64,000 bases of DNA from Photobacterium arenosum (GCF_014841115.1 NZ_JACYTP010000016.1:40081-104080); one strand, 5' to 3'. Positions 35,996-47,174 are shown, counted from the stretch's first letter. Made by a program: numbers and translations. The notes: generated by a model from the sequence alone, not told the origin.

Positions 35996-36205
35996 GCCGA
36001 ACTCCATATCAGCCGCCAAACCATGTTTAGGCCGCTGCCGGGCAATCGGGCGGTGATGAAAGTCTTGGGAAAAAGGCATGGTAAGGCCGGTGTCAAAAGA
36101 GTGAAGGAAATGCGACTACTTGGCAAGGAATGCGGCGGGTTTTTGTTGGCTATTTAGTGTTTAGCTAAGGTTGTTGCACGAGTGTGCGATTGGTTCAGAG
36201 ACAAG

Positions 36206-36231
36206 GAAGCCCTGCGGTGCAGGGCTTCTTT
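36206..36231. terminator. Terminator hairpin downstream of pckA
   Basis: Perfect 10-bp stem GAAGCCCTGC/GCAGGGCTTC with a 3-nt loop (36206-36228), 18 bp after the pckA stop. T-runs are short on both strands. Confidence 0.65.
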
Positions 36232-36245
36232 CAGTTTCACTCAAA

Positions 36246-37880
36246 TCAGTCCAGCTGAGGGCCTGCGGCAACCAGAGCGGCACCTTGTTCGTTATCTGTG
36301 TATTTATCGAAGTTGCTAATGAAGAGTTTGGCCAGATCGTTGGCTTTGGTTTCCCATTCCGCTTCACTGGTATAGGTATCGCGCGGATCCAGAATGTCGG
36401 GATTCACACCCGGCAAGGCTGTCGGCACGGTCAGATTGAAAATGGGCACTTGCTTGGTTTCAGCGTTTTCGATCGAACCGTCGAGAATGGCATCAATAAT
36501 GGCGCGGGTATCTTTGATTGAGATACGTTTACCGCTGCCGTTCCAGCCAGTGTTGACCAGATAGGCTTCAGCGCCTGCCGCTTCCATGCGTTTGACCAGC
36601 ACTTCCGCATATTTAGTCGGGTGCAGACTCAGGAATGCATTACCAAAACAGGCCGAGAAGGTCGGTGTCGGCTCTGTGATGCCACGCTCGGTGCCAGCCA
36701 GTTTCGCCGTAAAGCCAGACAAAAAGTGGTACTTGGTCTGCTCGGGCGTCAGTTTGGACACCGGAGGCAGTACACCGAAGGCGTCAGCCGACAGGAAAAT
36801 CACTTTATTGGCATGACCACCGCGGGATACCGGCTTCACTATGTTCTCAATGTGGTACAGCGGGTAGGACACACGGGTGTTTTCGGTTTTAGAACCGTCG
36901 TCAAAATCTATGGTGCCGTCATCGCGAACGGTCACGTTTTCCAGCAGGGCGTCACGACGGATCGCCTGATAGATGTCCGGTTCGGCTTCTTTCGACAGTT
37001 TAATGGTTTTGGCGTAGCAGCCCCCTTCGAAGTTGAAGACACCGTTGTCATCCCAGCCATGCTCGTCATCACCAATCAATTTACGCTTAGGATCGGTAGA
37101 CAGGGTGGTTTTACCTGTGCCGGACAGGCCAAAGAACACGGCAACATCGCCATTTTCTCCCTGATTAGCTGAACAGTGCATAGAGGCAATGTCCTGCAGC
37201 GGCAGGAAGTAGTTCATCATAGAGAACATGCCCTTTTTCATCTCGCCGCCGTACCAGGTACCCCCGATCAGCTGCATGCGCTCTGTCAGGTTGAACACGG
37301 TGAAGTTTTCAGAGTGCATGCCGTGTTGCTGCCACTGGTCATTGGTGCATTTGGCACCGTTCATCACCACAAAGTCGGGTTTGAAGGTGGCCAGCTCTTC
37401 GTCACTCGGACGGATGAACATGTTCTTCACAAAGTGTGCCTGCCAGGCCACTTCAGTGATCACCCGAATACATAAGCGGGTGTCCGGGTTTGCACCACAG
37501 TAGCCGTCGATCACAAACAGACGTTTGCCGGATAGCTGATTGGCGACCAGCGCTTTCAGATCGCTCCAGACCTCTGAACTCAGTGGTTTGTTGTCGTTGC
37601 TGCCTTGATCTGACCACCACAGAGTATCGCGAGTGGTGTCGTCTTTGACTATGTACTTATCTTTTGGAGAACGACCGGTAAAAATGCCAGTGTCTACAGA
37701 AACAGCGCCCAGCTCTGTCACTACGCCTTTTTCATAACCTTCCAGACCGGGTCTGGTTTCTTCCTCAAAAAGGACTTCGTAGGAAGGATTACGAAGGACT
37801 TCTTTTACGTTATGGATACCATACTGAGACAAATTCAGCTGTTGGTTGACCTTTTTATCTTCGGCGTGCATGACTGTCAT
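36246..37880 (-). CDS. pckA: Phosphoenolpyruvate carboxykinase (ATP)
   Basis: A 544-residue ATP-type PEPCK that turns oxaloacetate and ATP into PEP for gluconeogenesis. Motifs: [11 protein letters not shown], the lysine region [14 protein letters not shown], kinase-1a P-loop [11 protein letters not shown] and kinase-2 [11 protein letters not shown], and [20 protein letters not shown] stands before the ATG at 37880. A near-perfect palindrome lies about 75-100 bp upstream in a 308-bp leader region. The pckA-hslO-hslR cluster is conserved in gammaproteobacteria. Confidence 0.97.
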   Translation of the reverse strand: MTVMHAEDKKVNQQLNLSQYGIHNVKEVLRNPSYEVLFEEETRPGLEGYEKGVVTELGAVSVDTGIFTGRSPKDKYIVKDDTTRDTLWWSDQGSNDNKPLSSEVWSDLKALVANQLSGKRLFVIDGYCGANPDTRLCIRVITEVAWQAHFVKNMFIRPSDEELATFKPDFVVMNGAKCTNDQWQQHGMHSENFTVFNLTERMQLIGGTWYGGEMKKGMFSMMNYFLPLQDIASMHCSANQGENGDVAVFFGLSGTGKTTLSTDPKRKLIGDDEHGWDDNGVFNFEGGCYAKTIKLSKEAEPDIYQAIRRDALLENVTVRDDGTIDFDDGSKTENTRVSYPLYHIENIVKPVSRGGHANKVIFLSADAFGVLPPVSKLTPEQTKYHFLSGFTAKLAGTERGITEPTPTFSACFGNAFLSLHPTKYAEVLVKRMEAAGAEAYLVNTGWNGSGKRISIKDTRAIIDAILDGSIENAETKQVPIFNLTVPTALPGVNPDILDPRDTYTSEAEWETKANDLAKLFISNFDKYTDNEQGAALVAAGPQLD

Positions 37881-37953
37881 TAGCGACTCCTGGGGGGTAA
37901 GAGGTAGTTAGGCTGTCTTTTTTTACCCTGCGTACAGGGAGGTAGCTTTTGTC

Positions 37954-37978
37954 GTAACCACATACAAAGTATGGTTAC
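37954..37978. promoter_or_regulatory. Palindrome upstream of pckA
   Basis: GTAACCA (37954-37960) and TGGTTAC (37972-37978), with a further internal ATAC/GTAT pairing, form a 25-bp dyad 74-98 bp before the pckA start. It could be an operator or a hairpin in the leader. The regulator is unknown. Confidence 0.45.
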
Positions 37979-38124
37979 TTTCTAGTGTTTTTATCTGTAC
38001 CTAGCCTAATTTTACCCTGTCTGGAAAGGTTTATGCCAGTGTAAGTGATTAATATTCCTTGCCAATTAAGCATGAATAAGCTGTGCTTGCATTTCAGAAA
38101 GCAGCATAAAAGTGTGGAGGAGTT

Positions 38125-38152
38125 AAAAAAAAAGCCAGCATGTAGCTGGCTT
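38125..38152 (-). terminator. Rho-independent terminator of hslO
   Basis: On the minus strand AAGCCAGC-TACAT-GCTGGCTT (38152-38132) is followed by seven or more Ts. Confidence 0.9.
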
Positions 38153-38188
38153 ATGTAATTTACTTTCAGTCTTAATAATGGATGAAAA

Positions 38189-39067
38189 TTAATGCAGCTG
38201 CGAATCGTCGGCTTCGGAGCCGGTTTCGAACAGGCTGGTAATATCAAAACTGTCGAAATCGTAGCTGGTGCCACAGTAGTCGCAATGCAGTGAGACTTTA
38301 CCCTCTTCCTGCAAAATACGTTCAACTTCATTACGATCCAGTAACTTAATGGCACCGGCGCTGCGCTCGCGAGAGCAGCCGCAGTGGAAAATCACCGGTT
38401 GCGGATCAAAGAGTTTTACTTTCTCCTGGTGGTACAGGCGGTATAACACGTCCTGAGCAGGCAGACCGAACAGCTCTTCATTCTTCACTGTCTCTGTTAA
38501 TTGCTCCAGGTGCTCAAAATCACTGGCATCGCCTTTACCATCTGGCAGGATCTGCAGCAGCATGCCTGCGGCTTTAGTCTGGCCGTCGGCCTCACCGGTG
38601 CGCAGCCAGATGCGGGTCGCCAATTGCTCTGAGTTAGCAAAGTAGCTTTCCAGACACGCGGCAAGCGTGTCGCCTTCCAGGCCGACCACGCCCTGGTAGC
38701 GTTCACCCTGGTTCGGTGTGATGGTAATGATCATATGGCCTTTGCCCATTAGATCGTGGATGTTGCCGTCCGCAGCCAGTTCGCCGTCCCAACGTGCGAC
38801 ACCACGCATCTGCTGGTTGTGATCACCATTAATCACAGCCAGTTTCACAGGACCGTCACCTTGCAGTTGTACCGTGATGGACCCCTCGAATTTCAGAGTG
38901 GCCGTCAGCAGGCTGGTGGCAACCAGCAATTCGCCCAGTAGTGTCTGCAAAGGCGCAGGGTAGTCCTTGCTGGCAATAATGTGCTGATAGGTATCGGTGA
39001 GTTGTACGAGTTCACCGCGAACAGACACATCGTCAAACAGGTAACGGTAAAGATTATCGCTGGTCAT
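38189..39067 (-). CDS. hslO: Redox-regulated chaperone Hsp33
   Basis: A 292-residue cytoplasmic holdase activated by oxidative unfolding. The N-terminal start [19 protein letters not shown], the core [25 protein letters not shown] and [12 protein letters not shown] are typical. The C-terminal zinc switch is CGCS, then [10 protein letters not shown] about 30 residues later, giving the four redox cysteines. The ATG at 39067 fits the family; an in-frame GTG at 39091 would add eight residues. It is 27 bp after hslR, so the two are co-transcribed. Confidence 0.96.
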   Translation of the reverse strand: MTSDNLYRYLFDDVSVRGELVQLTDTYQHIIASKDYPAPLQTLLGELLVATSLLTATLKFEGSITVQLQGDGPVKLAVINGDHNQQMRGVARWDGELAADGNIHDLMGKGHMIITITPNQGERYQGVVGLEGDTLAACLESYFANSEQLATRIWLRTGEADGQTKAAGMLLQILPDGKGDASDFEHLEQLTETVKNEELFGLPAQDVLYRLYHQEKVKLFDPQPVIFHCGCSRERSAGAIKLLDRNEVERILQEEGKVSLHCDYCGTSYDFDSFDITSLFETGSEADDSQLH

Positions 39068-39093
39068 GATTTGGTTTTCTCCGGCACTCACTG

Positions 39094-39498
39094 TCAGTGA
39101 TTGCTTTTAAACTTAAGTATATCGCGTCGCTGCTTTTTATCCGGGCGCTTGTCCGGGTGCGGATTGTGCGAATTGAGCTTGCGCATCTGTGCCTGTTGCT
39201 CGCGCTGAGTCAGGCTGGCTGCTGTTTCCTGATAAAGGGTTTGGGCCTCCGGGGCGCCACGACGCGTACCGGACACTTTGAGGATAGTGACTGTTTTTTC
39301 CTCATTACCCTGCCGAAGTTTGATTTCAGCCCCCAGCTCGACAAGCTTGCTGGGTTTGGACCGCTGGCCGTTATAGTGCACTTTTCCGCCGTCGATCATG
39401 TTTCGCGCGATCGAGCGGGTTTTGTAAAAGCGGGCAGCCCACAGCCATTTGTCCAGACGCACTTCTGTTGTATCGGATTCGGAGGGTTGCCGACTCAT
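39094..39498 (-). CDS. hslR: Heat-shock protein 15, S4-domain RNA-binding protein
   Basis: A 134-residue basic protein with an S4 RNA-binding domain (about 13-75: [33 protein letters not shown] is the start of the fold) and a lysine-rich C-terminal tail. Hsp15 rescues stalled 50S subunits carrying nascent chain-tRNA. GGAGCC precedes the ATG. The gene heads hslR-hslO-(pckA). Confidence 0.94.
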   Translation of the reverse strand: MSRQPSESDTTEVRLDKWLWAARFYKTRSIARNMIDGGKVHYNGQRSKPSKLVELGAEIKLRQGNEEKTVTILKVSGTRRGAPEAQTLYQETAASLTQREQQAQMRKLNSHNPHPDKRPDKKQRRDILKFKSNH

Positions 39499-40037
39499 AA
39501 AATAGGCTCCTTACCCAAATGGGCGCTAAAAATATCACAATGGAAATGCTGCGTCAGCTGCATAGCCTGATTCCCTGCCGGATTGTCTCTGAGCCAAGGT
39601 GATAGTGATCCGGGTAAGTCACAGATCACCAGTGTCACATTTTGGCTAACGACCCGAAAAGCCAAGGAAAAATACCGTTCGTTTTGGCTTGATCTGACAC
39701 AGCGCATTCACAGTGTTTGGGTTTACTGTAATGCGAAGATAGTCTTAGACCTTGTTTCGTTGCACAAAAAGTCAGCGTTACAGGTACACAGTAGTTATTA
39801 AATGGTGATGCCGGATCGCAAATTCAACAATGAATGGGAATTTCCTCACACGAAATAACACACTGCTAAATGAGTAGTATTTTTTCAGTGAGTGGGTTTG
39901 CTATATTAACCTGTCATGCAACAAGATGAGCGTCGGGATTGCGGCAAGCAAAAATCCGCTTGAAATAACTGGAACTCAATCCGGGCTTTTCTTGTCATAT
40001 TATTGATTACAAAGAGTCATGAGGCAGAAAACAGCAA
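39499..40037. other. Intergenic region between hslR and gspC
   Basis: About 540 bp with no gene I can support. A -10-like TATATT (39902-39907) without a clear -35 may belong to the gspC promoter. A 70-codon minus-strand frame (39495-39707) ends in an ATGA overlap with hslR, but has no ribosome site and no recognisable family. Confidence 0.4.
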
Positions 40038-40982
40038 ATGGATGTAGCTAGGGTAACAATGCACTGGCGTCAGGCAGTGACGGGAAAACGTATGCCCTCA
40101 ATGCAGTCTCTGACCCGAATCGTGACCTGGTGTCTGGTGGTTGTTCTGGCCTGGATGCTGGGGCGTCTTGTGTGGTCGGCATTACAACCAGTGGAAGCGC
40201 CGCCGGCCTGGCAGGCACCCAGCATCAAGTCTGGCGGGGCTAATCAGCAGGGGCTGCAAGTATCTGAATTGCTGACGTTGGAGCTGTTCGGCCGCTATCG
40301 GGCGGATGCCCCTAAGGCAATTCCTCAGCAACCTGTCAAACAGGATGCACCAGAGACTAAACTTAACCTGACACTGGTTGGGGTGGTGGCGAGTAACAAC
40401 CCGCAAACCACTCTGGCTGTGATCACCAATCGGGGTAAGCAGAATACCTATGGTTTGAATGAAGCGATAGACGGCACGCGCGCGACTTTGCAGGGGGTGT
40501 TTGTTGATCGGGTCATTATCCGTAACAACGGGCGCGATGAGACACTGATGCTGGACGGACAAAAGTTTGGCCAGAATGGGTCTCAGGTGTCAGCCCCTTC
40601 TACTGCACCGGCTGCACGGCAGGCACCCGAGCCGACAGTGCAGCCCGATTCTACCGAATCCGAGGGAGCCGGTGACGAGCTGGCGCAGATAAAACAAGAG
40701 ATCATGGACAAGCCACAAAACCTCTTCTCATACATTCGTTTATCTCAGGTAAAGCAGGATGATGAGCTGATAGGTTATCGGGTTAATCCAGGGAAAAACC
40801 GTGTGCTTTTTGATGCCGTTGGGCTGCAGCCGGAAGATCTGGCAGTGAGTCTTAACGGCAATGATTTGAAGGACCCGACCGTGATGGCACGGTTGTGGAC
40901 TGAGCTGTCCTCTGCCACTGAACTGACATTAACAGTAGAGCGTGACGGGCAGTTACATGACATATTGATAGAGCTGCAATAG
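40038..40982 (+). CDS. gspC: Type II secretion protein GspC
   Basis: A 314-residue inner-membrane clamp protein of the type II secretion system. One membrane helix (about 30-50, IVTWCLVVVLAWMLGRLVW), then the homology region TKLNLTLVGVVASNNPQTTLAVI that binds secretin GspD, a Pro/Ala-rich linker, and a C-terminal PDZ domain with YRVNPGKNRVLFDAVGLQPEDLAVSLNG. It links the GspD secretin to the inner-membrane platform and helps choose substrates. It is the first gene of the operon, 38 bp before gspD. An alternative start at 40059 is possible. Confidence 0.93.
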   Translation: MDVARVTMHWRQAVTGKRMPSMQSLTRIVTWCLVVVLAWMLGRLVWSALQPVEAPPAWQAPSIKSGGANQQGLQVSELLTLELFGRYRADAPKAIPQQPVKQDAPETKLNLTLVGVVASNNPQTTLAVITNRGKQNTYGLNEAIDGTRATLQGVFVDRVIIRNNGRDETLMLDGQKFGQNGSQVSAPSTAPAARQAPEPTVQPDSTESEGAGDELAQIKQEIMDKPQNLFSYIRLSQVKQDDELIGYRVNPGKNRVLFDAVGLQPEDLAVSLNGNDLKDPTVMARLWTELSSATELTLTVERDGQLHDILIELQ

Positions 40983-41020
40983 CGGCACGAATACATTGCG
41001 TATATACGCAGGAGTTTTTT

Positions 41021-43039
41021 GTGAAAAAATGGATGGGTAAGGGCACCCTGTGGCTGGCGGCCAGCTTGCTGTCGACTCCCCTGATGGCAAGTGAATTCAG
41101 CGCCAGTTTCAAAGGAACTGATATTCAAGAGTTTATCAACATTGTTGGACGTAATCTGCAGAAAACTATCATTGTGGATCCCTCTGTCAGAGGGCAGGTT
41201 AATGTCCGCAGCTATGATCTGCTGAACGACGAACAGTATTACCAGTTTTTCCTCAACGTACTGGAAGTGTACGGGTTTGCCGTCGTCGAAATGGAAAACG
41301 GCATACTGAAAGTTATCCGTGATAAAGACGCGAAAATTTCTTCTATTCCTGTCGTTGACAGCAAAACCCAGGCGCAGGGTGATGAAGTGGTGACCCGGGT
41401 GGTGGCGGTACGCAATGTCTCCGTCAGAGAGCTGTCTCCTCTGCTGCGTCAGCTGAACGATAACGCAGGTGCGGGTAACGTGGTGCACTACGACCCGGCG
41501 AACATCATCATGATCACCGGCCGTGCGGCCGTCGTTAATCGTCTGGCGGATATCATTGAGCGGGTTGACCGTGCCGGTGATAAAGAGATCGACGTGGTTG
41601 AGCTCAATAATGCCTCTGCCGCAGAGATGGTGCGCATTGTCGATGCCCTGAACAAGTCGGCTGATGCCAAATCGACGCCAGAGTTTCTGCAACCTAAATT
41701 AGTCGCGGATGAGCGCACCAATTCTGTGCTGCTGTCCGGCGATCCTAAAGTGCGTGAGCGCCTTAAACGTCTGATACGCCAGTTAGATAAAGAAATGGCG
41801 AGCTCGGGCAATAACCGTGTCGTTTACCTCAAATACGCCAATGCCGAAGAGCTGGTCGATGTACTGAAAGGGGTATCCGATAACCTGCAGGCCGAAAAAC
41901 AAGGCAATGGTCAGGCCGCTGCTGTTGCTAAGAAAAATGATGTGATGATAGCCGCGCACGCCGACACCAATGCCCTGATCCTGACGGCACCGCCGGATAT
42001 CATGCGCGCGCTGGAAAACATCATTGCCCAGCTCGACATCCGCCGTGCTCAGGTGCTGATTGAGGCGATGATTGTTGAATTGTCTGAAGGGGCCGGTATC
42101 AACTTCGGTATTCAGTACGGCTCGAAAGAAAACGGGATAGTGCAGTTTAACAACTCTAATGTGCCTGTCGGTCAGTACCTGATTGGTCTGGAAGAGGCGA
42201 AGGATACTACCCGGACCGAGCAGCGCTTTGACAATAATAACAATCTGGTTGACGTGGAAGTTACCGAAAGCGGCGATTTTTCGACTCTGGGCCAGGTGCT
42301 GTCAGGTGCCAATGGTGCGGTACTGGGCTTGATCATGGGTGACTGGACCATGCTGGTCAATGCGGTGGCCACAGACCGTGAATCTAACATCCTGTCTTCA
42401 CCCAGTATTACCGTGATGGACAATGGCGAAGCTTCGTTTATTGTCGGTGAGGAAGTACCTGTGGTGACTGGCTCAACGGCCAGCTCTAATAACGATAACC
42501 CATTCCAGACCGTCGAACGCAAAGAAGTGGGTATCAAGCTCAAAGTGACCCCGCAAATTAACGAAGGAGATTCTGTGCAGCTCAAGATTGAGCAAGAGGT
42601 CTCTAACGTTCTGGGTGCCAACGGCGCGGTTGACGTGCGTTTCTCCAAGCGACAGCTTACCACCTCTGTGCTGATTCAGGACGGACAGATGATTGCCCTG
42701 GGCGGCCTGATCCAGGACGAGACCAACGAAAATGAATCCAAGATCCCGATTCTTGGCGATATTCCTATTCTGGGCCACCTGTTTAAATCCAATAATACCA
42801 GTAAGGGCAGAACCAATCTGATGGTATTTATTAAGCCGACCATTATCCGTGATGGCGTGACGGCAGATGGTATTACCCAGCGTAAGTACAACTATATCCG
42901 GGCTGAGCAGCTGTATAAGGCCGATGAAGGCCTGCGTCTGATGCCGGAGACCAAAACCCCGGTATTGCCGAGATATGGCGAAGATATTTCTCTGCCCCCT
43001 GAAGTACGGGCATTTGTATCCCGTCTGGAGGAGAAGTGA
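41021..43039 (+). CDS. gspD: Type II secretion secretin GspD
   Basis: A 672-residue outer-membrane secretin. Signal peptide about 1-23 ([14 protein letters not shown]), N0 domain ([20 protein letters not shown]), N1-N3 ring domains, then the secretin barrel with [22 protein letters not shown] and [13 protein letters not shown] in the gate region, and [28 protein letters not shown]. The C-terminal S-domain suggests a pilotin or GspC contact. It starts with GTG, preceded by CAGGAG. The C-terminal TGA overlaps the gspE ATG by one base. Confidence 0.97.
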   Translation: MKKWMGKGTLWLAASLLSTPLMASEFSASFKGTDIQEFINIVGRNLQKTIIVDPSVRGQVNVRSYDLLNDEQYYQFFLNVLEVYGFAVVEMENGILKVIRDKDAKISSIPVVDSKTQAQGDEVVTRVVAVRNVSVRELSPLLRQLNDNAGAGNVVHYDPANIIMITGRAAVVNRLADIIERVDRAGDKEIDVVELNNASAAEMVRIVDALNKSADAKSTPEFLQPKLVADERTNSVLLSGDPKVRERLKRLIRQLDKEMASSGNNRVVYLKYANAEELVDVLKGVSDNLQAEKQGNGQAAAVAKKNDVMIAAHADTNALILTAPPDIMRALENIIAQLDIRRAQVLIEAMIVELSEGAGINFGIQYGSKENGIVQFNNSNVPVGQYLIGLEEAKDTTRTEQRFDNNNNLVDVEVTESGDFSTLGQVLSGANGAVLGLIMGDWTMLVNAVATDRESNILSSPSITVMDNGEASFIVGEEVPVVTGSTASSNNDNPFQTVERKEVGIKLKVTPQINEGDSVQLKIEQEVSNVLGANGAVDVRFSKRQLTTSVLIQDGQMIALGGLIQDETNENESKIPILGDIPILGHLFKSNNTSKGRTNLMVFIKPTIIRDGVTADGITQRKYNYIRAEQLYKADEGLRLMPETKTPVLPRYGEDISLPPEVRAFVSRLEEK

Positions 43040-44535
43040 TGGACACGCTGCGCCCGGCCGATCTGGTGCAGTTCCGTTTGCCGTTTTCTTTCGCCAAGCG
43101 TCATAAAGTGGTGCTTGAAACGGGTGAACACGGCAGGGTGCTTTATCATGACGGACCGCTAAAAGCTGTGGTGCTGGCGGAAGTGCGCCGGGTGTCTGGC
43201 CGCAGTTTTCGCGTTGAAGCGCTGGAACCGCATGCTTTTGAACAACGCCTCACCGATGCCTATCAGCGTGATTCGTCGGAAGCGCGTCAGTTGATGGAAG
43301 ATCTGGGCTCTGACAGCGATGACTTTTTCTCGCTGGCTGAAGAGTTGCCTCAAACCGAAGACTTGCTGGAATCGGAAGATGACGCGCCAATCATCAAGCT
43401 GATCAATGCCATGCTGGCTGAAGCGATCAAGGAAGGAGCCTCGGATATCCATATCGAGACTTTTGAGAAAACCTTGTCGATTCGTTTTCGTGTCGATGGC
43501 GTGCTGCGCGAGGTGCTGACCCCGAGCCGCAAACTGGCGCCGCTTCTGGTCTCCCGGATCAAAGTCATGGCCCGGCTGGATATCGCCGAGAAACGCGTGC
43601 CTCAGGATGGCCGGATCTCTCTGCGCATCGGTGGCCGGGCGGTAGACGTGCGGGTGTCAACCATGCCGTCCTCGCACGGTGAGCGTGTCGTATTGCGTTT
43701 GCTGGATAAAAATGCGACCCGGCTGGATTTACACAGCCTGGGCATGACGCCCCGTATTCACAAAAGTTTCCAGTACCTGATTGCCCGTCCGCACGGCATC
43801 ATACTGGTGACAGGGCCGACCGGTTCGGGTAAATCGACCACTTTATATGCCGGCCTGCAGGAGCTGAACAGCCATGAGCGCAATATCCTGACGGTCGAAG
43901 ATCCGATTGAATTTGATATCGATGGCATAGGTCAGACACAGGTGAATACCAAAGTGGACATGACCTTTGCCCGTGGGCTGCGGGCGATTCTGCGTCAGGA
44001 TCCGGATGTGGTGATGGTCGGTGAGATCCGTGACCTGGAAACCGCTTCCATTGCCGTGCAGGCCTCCCTGACCGGTCATATGGTGATGTCGACCCTGCAC
44101 ACCAACACAGCGATTGGTGCCGTGACCCGTTTGCGCGATATGGGCATCGAGCCTTTCCTGGTCTCTTCTTCTTTGCTGGGAGTACTGGCGCAACGTCTGG
44201 TACGGACGCTGTGTCCCCATTGCCGCGATCCCTATCAGGCTGACAGTGAGCAGAAAAAGCTGTTCGATGTACCGGAATATGAGTCCTTGACCCTCTATCA
44301 TGCCGTCGGTTGCGAGCACTGCAATAACAAAGGCTATCGTGGCCGGACCGGAATTCACGAACTGCTGCTGGTGGATGAACAGGTACAGGAGCTGATCCAT
44401 GCCGATGCCGGCGAGCAGGCGATAGAAAGAGTGATCCGCCAGCACACCCCGAGTATCCGTGATGATGGTCTGGCCAAAGTCCGCCAGGGTATTACCACGC
44501 TTGAAGAAGTGATGCGAGTGACCAGGGAGGGCTGA
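43039..44535 (+). CDS. gspE: Type II secretion ATPase GspE
   Basis: A 498-residue cytoplasmic AAA-like ATPase that drives pseudopilus assembly. The N1E domain binds GspL. Walker A is [14 protein letters not shown], with the Asp box [14 protein letters not shown], Walker [19 protein letters not shown] and the His box STLHTN. The zinc-binding tetracysteine module CPHC...[12 protein letters not shown] is present. It starts at the ATG in TGATG (gspD stop overlap), with GGAGGAGAAG upstream. Confidence 0.97.
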   Translation: MDTLRPADLVQFRLPFSFAKRHKVVLETGEHGRVLYHDGPLKAVVLAEVRRVSGRSFRVEALEPHAFEQRLTDAYQRDSSEARQLMEDLGSDSDDFFSLAEELPQTEDLLESEDDAPIIKLINAMLAEAIKEGASDIHIETFEKTLSIRFRVDGVLREVLTPSRKLAPLLVSRIKVMARLDIAEKRVPQDGRISLRIGGRAVDVRVSTMPSSHGERVVLRLLDKNATRLDLHSLGMTPRIHKSFQYLIARPHGIILVTGPTGSGKSTTLYAGLQELNSHERNILTVEDPIEFDIDGIGQTQVNTKVDMTFARGLRAILRQDPDVVMVGEIRDLETASIAVQASLTGHMVMSTLHTNTAIGAVTRLRDMGIEPFLVSSSLLGVLAQRLVRTLCPHCRDPYQADSEQKKLFDVPEYESLTLYHAVGCEHCNNKGYRGRTGIHELLLVDEQVQELIHADAGEQAIERVIRQHTPSIRDDGLAKVRQGITTLEEVMRVTREG

Positions 44536-45755
44536 TGGCAGCATTTGAATATAAGGCCCTGGATACCAAAGGACGCCAGAAAAAAGGCGTCATGGAAGCC
44601 GATACGGCCCGCCAGCTTCGCCAGCAACTGCGCGAGCAGGGATTGATCCCGGTTGAAGTCAGCCAGAGTCATGAGCGTGAAAAGCGCAAGGCGGGCGGGC
44701 GGATTGCGTTTCGCCGCGGGATCAGCACCAATGAACTGTCCCTGCTGACCCGCCAGCTGGCCACCTTGGTCCAGGCGGGGATGCCGTTAGAAGAGTGCCT
44801 GCGCGCGGTGGCCGAGCAGAGCGAAAAAGTCCGTCTGAAAAACATGATGCTGGCGGTGCGCTCTAGAGTAGTTGAAGGCTACACCCTGGCAGACAGCATG
44901 GCAGAATTCCCTCATATCTTTGACCAGCTGTTTCGGGCCATGGTCTCGGCAGGGGAAAAATCCGGCCATCTGGATACCGTGCTCAATCGTCTGGCCGATT
45001 ACACTGAAAACCGGCAGAAAATGCGCAGTAAGCTGCAGCAAGCGCTGATTTACCCGACCATGCTGACTCTGGTTGCCGTGTCTGTGGTGGCTTTTTTGCT
45101 GGCCACTGTGGTGCCGAAAATTGTGGATCAGTTTGTCCATATGGGGCAGGAATTGCCGCAGATCACTCAGGTGCTGCTGGCCGCCAGTAATTTTGTTCAG
45201 CACTGGGGACTGGCCGTTGTGCTGGTCATCATACTGCTGATTGCGGGTATCCGGATGGCGTTGCGTCGTCCGGACCTGCGGCTGCGCTGGGACAGGCGGA
45301 TGATGGGCGTTCCTGTTATCGGTAAAGTGGCGCGTGGCCTGAACACATCCCGTTTTGCCCGCACGCTGTCGATTTGTACCTCCAGTGCCATCCCTTTGCT
45401 TGATGGAATGAAGGTGGCCTCTCAGGTCATGACCAATACCTGGGTGAATCAGGAAATCCTTGAGGCAGCCGATAAGGTCAGGGAAGGCGCCAGTCTTCGC
45501 GTCTCACTGGAACAAACTAAGCTGTTTCCGCCCATGATGCTCCACATGATAGCCAGTGGTGAGCGCAGTGGCGAGCTGGAGCAGATGCTGACCCGGGCGG
45601 CCGATAATCAGGACAGAGATTTCGAATCTTTGGTCAACATGGCACTGGGGGTGTTTGAACCCCTTTTGATTGTAGTAATGGCTGGGGTGGTGATGTTTAT
45701 CGTTATCGCGACTCTGATGCCAATCATTGCCCTGAATAACATGGTGGGCATGTAG
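44535..45755 (+). CDS. gspF: Type II secretion platform protein GspF
   Basis: A 406-residue inner-membrane protein with two homologous T2SSF domains (about 65-190 and 265-390) and three membrane helices near 170, 220 and 375. Start [22 protein letters not shown], the domain motif FPHIFDQLFRAMVSAGEKSGHLDTVL and its repeat FPPMMLHMIASGERSGELEQML are typical. It is the platform core that contacts GspE and GspL. It overlaps gspE by one base (TGATG). Confidence 0.96.
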   Translation: MAAFEYKALDTKGRQKKGVMEADTARQLRQQLREQGLIPVEVSQSHEREKRKAGGRIAFRRGISTNELSLLTRQLATLVQAGMPLEECLRAVAEQSEKVRLKNMMLAVRSRVVEGYTLADSMAEFPHIFDQLFRAMVSAGEKSGHLDTVLNRLADYTENRQKMRSKLQQALIYPTMLTLVAVSVVAFLLATVVPKIVDQFVHMGQELPQITQVLLAASNFVQHWGLAVVLVIILLIAGIRMALRRPDLRLRWDRRMMGVPVIGKVARGLNTSRFARTLSICTSSAIPLLDGMKVASQVMTNTWVNQEILEAADKVREGASLRVSLEQTKLFPPMMLHMIASGERSGELEQMLTRAADNQDRDFESLVNMALGVFEPLLIVVMAGVVMFIVIATLMPIIALNNMVGM

Positions 45756-45778
45756 TTTTCCCTTTTGGAGGTGTGTTA

Positions 45779-46216
45779 ATGCAACGTCAACAACGCGGTT
45801 TTACCCTGCTGGAAGTCATGGTGGTTATCGTGATTCTGGGCGTACTGGCCAGTCTGGTCGTCCCGAACTTGCTGGGTAATAAAGAAAAGGCCGATCAGCA
45901 GAAAGTCGTGACCGATATTGGTGCGCTGGAGCAGGCATTGGATATGTATAAGCTGGATAACAGTGTTTATCCAACCACAGATCAAGGTCTGGATGCGCTG
46001 GTGACTGAGCCTGCGTCAAGCCCTGAACCACGTAATTACCGTAACGGTGGCTATATCAAGCGTCTGCCTAAAGACCCTTGGGGTAACGACTATAACTACG
46101 TGATGCCTGGTGAACATGGTCCGGTGGATGTCTTCAGCCTGGGTGCTGACGGCCAGGAAGGCGGTGAAGAGGTCAATACCGATATCGGTAACTGGAATAT
46201 GCTGGATTACCGTTAA
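45779..46216 (+). CDS. gspG: Major pseudopilin GspG
   Basis: A 145-residue type IV-pilin-like protein. The prepilin peptidase site is MQRQQRG/FTLLEVMVV (cut after Gly7, Glu at +5), followed by a hydrophobic helix and a globular domain with the calcium-binding loop characters of GspG (YPTTDQGLDALV, LPKDPWGNDYNY, FSLGADGQEGGE). GGAGG seven bases before the ATG supports a high expression start, as expected for the main subunit. Confidence 0.97.
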   Translation: MQRQQRGFTLLEVMVVIVILGVLASLVVPNLLGNKEKADQQKVVTDIGALEQALDMYKLDNSVYPTTDQGLDALVTEPASSPEPRNYRNGGYIKRLPKDPWGNDYNYVMPGEHGPVDVFSLGADGQEGGEEVNTDIGNWNMLDYR

Positions 46217-46224
46217 TTCAAACT

Positions 46225-46800
46225 ATGAAACGTGCAGCTGCCGGATTTACGCTGATTGAACTGATGCTGGTGCTGGTACTGCTGGCCACCAGCGCCGTAG
46301 CCGTTGTGATGACACTGCCGGCGCCTAAAAATGAGGTGCTGAAAGAAGAATCACAGCGATTTTATTATCTGGTGCAGCTGCTGGGTGAAGATGCCATGCT
46401 GAATGGCCGTGATTACGGTGTCCGGGTTGACAGGCAGGGCTACCAGTTTTTTGAGCTGGACCCGAAAGGCTGGCAACCCCTCAAGGATTCACGTTACTTC
46501 AGCGAAGTCACTTTGCCCGATACGCTCGGCATGGAAGTCAAGGTTGGCAGCGACGCCTGGCAGGACGAGGATCGTTTGTTCGAACCCGGTTCGCTGTTTG
46601 ACGAGGATCTTTTTGCCAGTGAAGAAGATGAAAAAGCCAAACCGCCGCAGATTATCGTGATGTCCAGTGGTGAGTATACGCCTTTTACTGTGTCGTTTGA
46701 TGCCAGTGGAGAAGGTGATATCTGGACAGTCGAAGCCGATGAAGTCGGACAATTGCACCTGCTTGAACCGGGAGCCACCCGAGAGGAGTCAGGCCAATGA
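46225..46800 (+). CDS. gspH: Minor pseudopilin GspH
   Basis: A 191-residue protein with the prepilin motif MKRAAAG/FTLIELMLVL (Glu at +5) and a beta-rich C-terminal domain containing an acidic insertion (LFDEDLFASEEDEKAK, about residues 126-141). It joins the pseudopilus as a minor subunit. It starts 8 bp after gspG, with little Shine-Dalgarno signal, and overlaps gspI by 4 bp (ATGA). Confidence 0.93.
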   Translation: MKRAAAGFTLIELMLVLVLLATSAVAVVMTLPAPKNEVLKEESQRFYYLVQLLGEDAMLNGRDYGVRVDRQGYQFFELDPKGWQPLKDSRYFSEVTLPDTLGMEVKVGSDAWQDEDRLFEPGSLFDEDLFASEEDEKAKPPQIIVMSSGEYTPFTVSFDASGEGDIWTVEADEVGQLHLLEPGATREESGQ

Positions 46801-47174
46801 GTTCCCGGCGGAAATTATCTTCTCAAACGGGTTTCACGTTACTGGAAGTGCTGGTTGCCATGGCCATTTTTGCGACGGCCGCCTTGAGTGTGATGAAGGC
46901 GGTCGGACAGCACATCAACGCTATGGGCTACCTGGAGCAGAAAACCTTTGCCACCATGGTAGCGGATAATGAGCTGGCCCGAATTCGCATTGCAGGCGAG
47001 CGGCTGACCGCCGAGAAGAAAGGCAAATCTGAGCTCGCCGGACGGCAATGGTACTGGTCAATCAAAAGCACCGCCACAGCGGATGGCTACCTCCGGGCTC
47101 TGGATATCGTTGTCGCTACCGATGAGGCACTGAAAGACAGGGTGGCGACCTTAAGGACTTACATTGAGAACTGA
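46797..47174 (+). CDS. gspI: Minor pseudopilin GspI
   Basis: A 125-residue protein with cleavage motif SSQTG/FTLLEVLVAMAIF (cut after Gly12) and the typical GspI continuation NELARIRIAGERLTAEKKGKSELAGRQWYW. GspI nucleates the pseudopilus tip with GspJ and GspK. It begins in the ATGA overlap with gspH; its end overlaps the TTG start of gspJ by 11 bp. Confidence 0.94.
   Translation: MSSRRKLSSQTGFTLLEVLVAMAIFATAALSVMKAVGQHINAMGYLEQKTFATMVADNELARIRIAGERLTAEKKGKSELAGRQWYWSIKSTATADGYLRALDIVVATDEALKDRVATLRTYIEN

Noticed and set aside
35000..36000. Plus-strand ORFs within the AsmA-like gene
   Set aside because: The minus-strand frame is continuous, has a ribosome site, membrane anchor and family features; the plus frames have none.
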